Below, one piece after another: positions 6,149 through 8,749 of a stretch of 8,749 nt of DNA. This DNA is from Pirellulaceae bacterium. Lineage in GTDB: Bacteria; Planctomycetota; Planctomycetia; Pirellulales; Pirellulaceae. A program made the position numbers and the translations under genes. Below the pieces are notes generated by a model that saw nothing but the letters and a program-made list of their open reading frames with translations, was not told the origin of the DNA and did no database searches. Location of the stretch: positions 1-8,749 of the forward strand of contig JABDKS010000291.1 in assembly GCA_013002105.1 (NCBI GenBank). The letters are read 5' to 3'. Position 1 is the first letter of the stretch. The number at the start of each line of letters is the position of its first letter.

Positions 6149-8164
6149 ATGGATGACGTCCCCTCGATGAAAAACTTCGGTCGCGTACTGCGAATATCCG
6201 CTCGACATTACTGGTCCCTGGTCGGGATTTTGATGTCATCGGTGATGATTGCTGTTTTGTGGGGGGCCAACATTGGAGCGTTGTATCCGCTTGTCGACAT
6301 CGTCTTTGACGGCAAAAGCTTGCCTCAGTGGGCGGAGCAGCAAATGGCAGACGCGCATGCCAATATGGCGTCGTTAGAAACTCAGATTGCGACACTTCAG
6401 GATCAACAGCTGACAGCGAGTCCGCAGAAACATCAATCTTTGCAGTTGCAGATTGATGGAATGTCACAACGCCACGATCTTGCCTCAAAATCAGTTGACC
6501 AATTGCAAAAGTTGCAGCCTTGGATCGTCGCGTACGCGCCCGAGGGGTCGTTTGCGACGTTGACACTGATCATCGGTTTCTTGGTGATCTGCACCGCGAT
6601 CAAACTAACAGCCCTGTTGATCAATTTGCTCTTGGTTCAATACGTTTCCGAACGCACGGCGGTCGACTTGCGCGCCATTTTCTTTCGCAAAGCGTTGCAT
6701 CTTGATTTGGACTATTTCGGCGAAAACGGTTCGGCTGACTTGACCGCGCGACTGACCAACGACATTGCATTGGTCGCATCTGGGATCACGGTACTACTGG
6801 GGCGTCTGGTCCGTGAACCGCTGAAGATGATTGTATGCATCGGCAGTGCGGCTTACGTTTGTCCACGGTTGTTGATGTTGGTGTTAATCGTCACGCCGAT
6901 CGTGGCGGTCGTGATGCAACATTTGAGCCGGGCGATTCGTCGAGCCAGTCGTCGGGCGATGGAGGAGATGAGTCAACTGTATGGCATGTTGAACGACTCG
7001 TTTGCCGGAATTCGGGTTGTGAAAGCATTCAATACGCAAGCGTTTGAACGGGCACGATTCAGTCGCGGCACCAATGCGTACTACCGCAAGTCGATGAAGA
7101 TGGCGTTTTACAACACAATCGCGCGCAGTAGCAGCGAGATGCTGGGAATGACGACCGTTTGCTTGGCGATCCTGGCCGGTGGTTATTTGGTTTTGAATCA
7201 AAAAACGCACTTGTTGGGATTACGAATGAGCGTCGAGCCACTTGGTCGTGGTGAAGTGCTGCTGTTTTTTGGATTCTTGATCGGAGCCTCGGATCCTGCG
7301 AGAAAGCTGGCGGACGTATGGGCCGGGCTGCAACGTGGGATTGCCGCGACAACGCGGGTTTTTGAAATCATCGATCATCCGGTTCGAGTCAAAGAACCAA
7401 CGGACCCGCAACACCCGGCGCGGCCGCATCAGGCCATTCATTTCAAAGGTGTGTCGTATCAGTATCCTTCTGGTCCGATTGTCTTGCGGGAAATCGATTT
7501 GAGCATCCAGCATGGTGAGACGGTTGCTATCGTCGGTCCCAATGGCAGCGGCAAAAGTACGGTGGTCAGTCTGTTGTGCCGATTTGATGATCCTCAGGGC
7601 GGCAGCGTGTTGCTGGATGATGTGGCATTGCGTGACATGCGGACGCGGGATTTGCGAAAACGCATCGCATTGGTCACCCAAAGGACGGTTCTTTTTGACG
7701 ATACCATCGAAAACAATATTCGCTACGGATCGCCTGGTGCAGACAGTCATGCCGTCGTTCGCGCTGCGAAGATGGCATTTGCCGATGATTTCATTCGACG
7801 CAAGACGCCCGACAGTTACCAAACAGTGCTCGGGAGCGGTGGAATGCGCTTGTCCGGAGGTCAAATGCAACGCATCGCATTGGCCCGAGCGTTTTTGCGG
7901 AACCCGGATATCTTGATTCTCGATGAAGCAACCAGTCAGATTGACTTAGAGAGCGAACAACTGATTCACACGGCGTTGTCGAAGTTCTTAGTGAACCGAA
8001 CGGGCGTGATGATCACGCACCGTCCGACCAGCCTGGCCATGGCGGATCGCGTGATTGTGATCGAGGCGGGTAAGGTCGCTGATAGCGGTCAACACGCTGA
8101 ATTGTATGAGCGGAACCGCTTTTATCAGAGCCTGTGTGGGTCAGACGTACGTCAAAGTGCATAG
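6149..8164 (+). CDS. MsbA-like ABC exporter, fused membrane and ATPase domains
   Basis: A 671-residue half-transporter, expected to act as a homodimer in the inner membrane, moving lipid or another hydrophobic substrate outward with ATP. Membrane segments lie near 21-45, 135-165, 225-262, 331-349 and 370-385. The ATPase domain carries all key motifs: Walker A GPNGSGKST (463-471), Q-loop Gln511, signature LSGGQ (568-572), Walker B ILILDE (588-593, Glu593), D-loop SQID (596-599) in place of the usual SALD, and H-loop His624. Between the first two membrane helices, residues of about 55-125 form a Gln/Ala-rich, coiled-coil-like insertion absent from ordinary MsbA, which should lie outside the membrane. 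The total length exceeds the usual 580-600 by about that insert. An ATG at 6167 (MKNFG) is an alternative start. The substrate cannot be told from sequence; lipid A-type export is the closest family role. It is monocistronic and divergent from the channel gene. Confidence 0.92.
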   Translation: MDDVPSMKNFGRVLRISARHYWSLVGILMSSVMIAVLWGANIGALYPLVDIVFDGKSLPQWAEQQMADAHANMASLETQIATLQDQQLTASPQKHQSLQLQIDGMSQRHDLASKSVDQLQKLQPWIVAYAPEGSFATLTLIIGFLVICTAIKLTALLINLLLVQYVSERTAVDLRAIFFRKALHLDLDYFGENGSADLTARLTNDIALVASGITVLLGRLVREPLKMIVCIGSAAYVCPRLLMLVLIVTPIVAVVMQHLSRAIRRASRRAMEEMSQLYGMLNDSFAGIRVVKAFNTQAFERARFSRGTNAYYRKSMKMAFYNTIARSSSEMLGMTTVCLAILAGGYLVLNQKTHLLGLRMSVEPLGRGEVLLFFGFLIGASDPARKLADVWAGLQRGIAATTRVFEIIDHPVRVKEPTDPQHPARPHQAIHFKGVSYQYPSGPIVLREIDLSIQHGETVAIVGPNGSGKSTVVSLLCRFDDPQGGSVLLDDVALRDMRTRDLRKRIALVTQRTVLFDDTIENNIRYGSPGADSHAVVRAAKMAFADDFIRRKTPDSYQTVLGSGGMRLSGGQMQRIALARAFLRNPDILILDEATSQIDLESEQLIHTALSKFLVNRTGVMITHRPTSLAMADRVIVIEAGKVADSGQHAELYERNRFYQSLCGSDVRQSA

Positions 8165-8301
8165 ATCGACCAGGTCCGAGGCAGCGCAGGCGTGCTGGGT
8201 GGTAGTCCAGTAGCTGCTAGGCCGGAACCTGTCCTGGTATGCGACCGCGAATCCAAAAGGCGACGAGAAATCGACGACGAGCCCCGACTGATTTCGCGCG
8301 A
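8165..8301. terminator. Convergent gap with weak hairpins between exporter and PDZ genes
   Basis: Both flanking genes end here, so their terminators should be within it. Two weak candidates are visible: a 7-pair stem with two G-T wobbles (8193-8199 with 8206-8212) for the exporter, and GAAATC (8267-8272) with GATTTC (8290-8295), plus two further pairs outward, near the PDZ gene's stop. Neither is followed by a clear T-tract. Confidence 0.25.
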
Positions 8302-8749
8302 CTATTTGGCTTCCATCTCCAAAATTCTGTCGTTGAGTTCTTGGATTCTCTTGTTCTGAAGTTCTCGCTCTTTCTCGAGCATTCGCAGCACCTCCTCGAT
8401 GCGATTTTGATCCGGTTGTTGTCCGTCTAGCGGAATGGGTACGCGTGGCAACAATTCCATCGGAACGCGTCGGTTACCTTGGCCCGGTAGTGTCTGCAGT
8501 CGTTGCCCTGGTTGGAGCCGCCAGATAGGCGCCGCGCCGTCGGGGGCATCCGGATTTGGCATTCCAGTCATGGCGATGCGTTGCTGCGGGTGCTTCTTGA
8601 GTGTCAACGTGCGAACTAACGTGTCGCTATCACGCTCGATCGCGATCTGGATTGCGTCGCCTGCGCGAGACATCCCGACGACAGCTACGACGTCATTGTG
8701 GTCGTGAATCTCGTGATCATTGATACGTGTGATTCGATCCCCCGTTTGC
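8302..8749 (-). CDS. PDZ-domain protein, C-terminal part (5' end beyond the window)
   Basis: The frame is open to the right edge, giving 148 visible C-terminal residues. Residues 3-50 form the second half of a PDZ domain: GDRITRINDHEI, then AGDAIQIAIERD and LVRTLTL, matching the usual pattern of a GD-x-I-x-x-I-N-x strand, a helix, and a GD-x-hydrophobic strand pair. A proline/glutamine-rich linker follows (about 51-113, with PGQR, PGQG and PIPLDGQ). The final 35 residues (114-148) are strongly charged with heptad-like spacing (IEEVLRMLEKERELQNKRI) and should form a coiled coil. An internal ATG at 8673 would cut the PDZ domain in half and is not the start. The whole protein could be an HtrA/DegP-type protease, another PDZ protease or a PDZ-only scaffold; the catalytic part, if any, is outside the window. 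PDZ domains in bacteria usually bind exposed C-termini in the cell envelope. Confidence 0.75.
   Translation of the reverse strand, partial: QTGDRITRINDHEIHDHNDVVAVVGMSRAGDAIQIAIERDSDTLVRTLTLKKHPQQRIAMTGMPNPDAPDGAAPIWRLQPGQRLQTLPGQGNRRVPMELLPRVPIPLDGQQPDQNRIEEVLRMLEKERELQNKRIQELNDRILEMEAK

Noticed and set aside
7220..7870. 216-codon minus-strand frame opposite the ABC exporter
   Set aside because: It lies entirely antisense to conserved ATPase-domain coding sequence and its translation is His/Arg/Pro-rich with no domain, typical of a shadow frame.
8168..8176. GACCAGGTC palindrome after the exporter stop as a terminator
   Set aside because: The central spacer is a single base, too short for an RNA hairpin loop.
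8239..8707. Two plus-strand frames opposite the PDZ gene
   Set aside because: They are antisense to a coherent PDZ and coiled-coil reading on the minus strand that stays open to the window edge.

Overview
The window looks like chromosomal DNA of a free-living bacterium, most likely a planctomycete of the Rhodopirellula/Pirellulaceae type. This is an inference from four things: genes on alternating strands, starts with little or no Shine-Dalgarno sequence, a potassium-channel/ABC-exporter/PDZ gene mix familiar from that group, and the protein style. No rRNA, tRNA, CRISPR array, insertion sequence or phage gene was seen.

Layout, left to right. (1) At 1-2000 (+) is a malonate module: the C-terminal part of the sodium:malonate symporter subunit MadM, overlapping by 4 bases (ATGA) a malonyl-CoA synthetase of the MatB/ACSF3 type. 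Imported malonate would be turned directly into malonyl-CoA. (2) At 2001-2318 is a gap with no convincing gene. (3) At 2319-4817 (+) is a full-length glycogen phosphorylase with every key residue I checked present. (4) At 4818-4945 is a convergent gap. It carries one hairpin directly after the glgP stop and another one base from the stop of the opposing channel gene. (5) At 4946-5920 (-) is a two-transmembrane potassium-channel-like protein with a cytoplasmic RCK/TrkA-N domain and an unusual selectivity filter (GVGYGE instead of TVGYGE). (6) At 5921-6148 is a divergent promoter region with several short inverted repeats, two of which compete for the same partner strand. (7) At 6149-8164 (+) is an MsbA-like fused ABC exporter with a long Gln/Ala-rich helical insertion after its first membrane helix. 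(8) At 8165-8301 is a convergent gap. (9) At 8302-8749 (-) is the C-terminal part of a PDZ-domain protein ending in a charged coiled coil; its start lies beyond the right edge.

Only madM-matB is clearly an operon. The other genes look like separate transcription units with housekeeping or envelope roles: glycogen mobilisation, ion homeostasis, export, and a PDZ scaffold or protease fragment. I see no defence system or mobile island. The points most worth checking are the malonate import-plus-activation pair, the altered channel filter, the ABC exporter insertion, the stop-abutting hairpins and the structured leader of the exporter gene.
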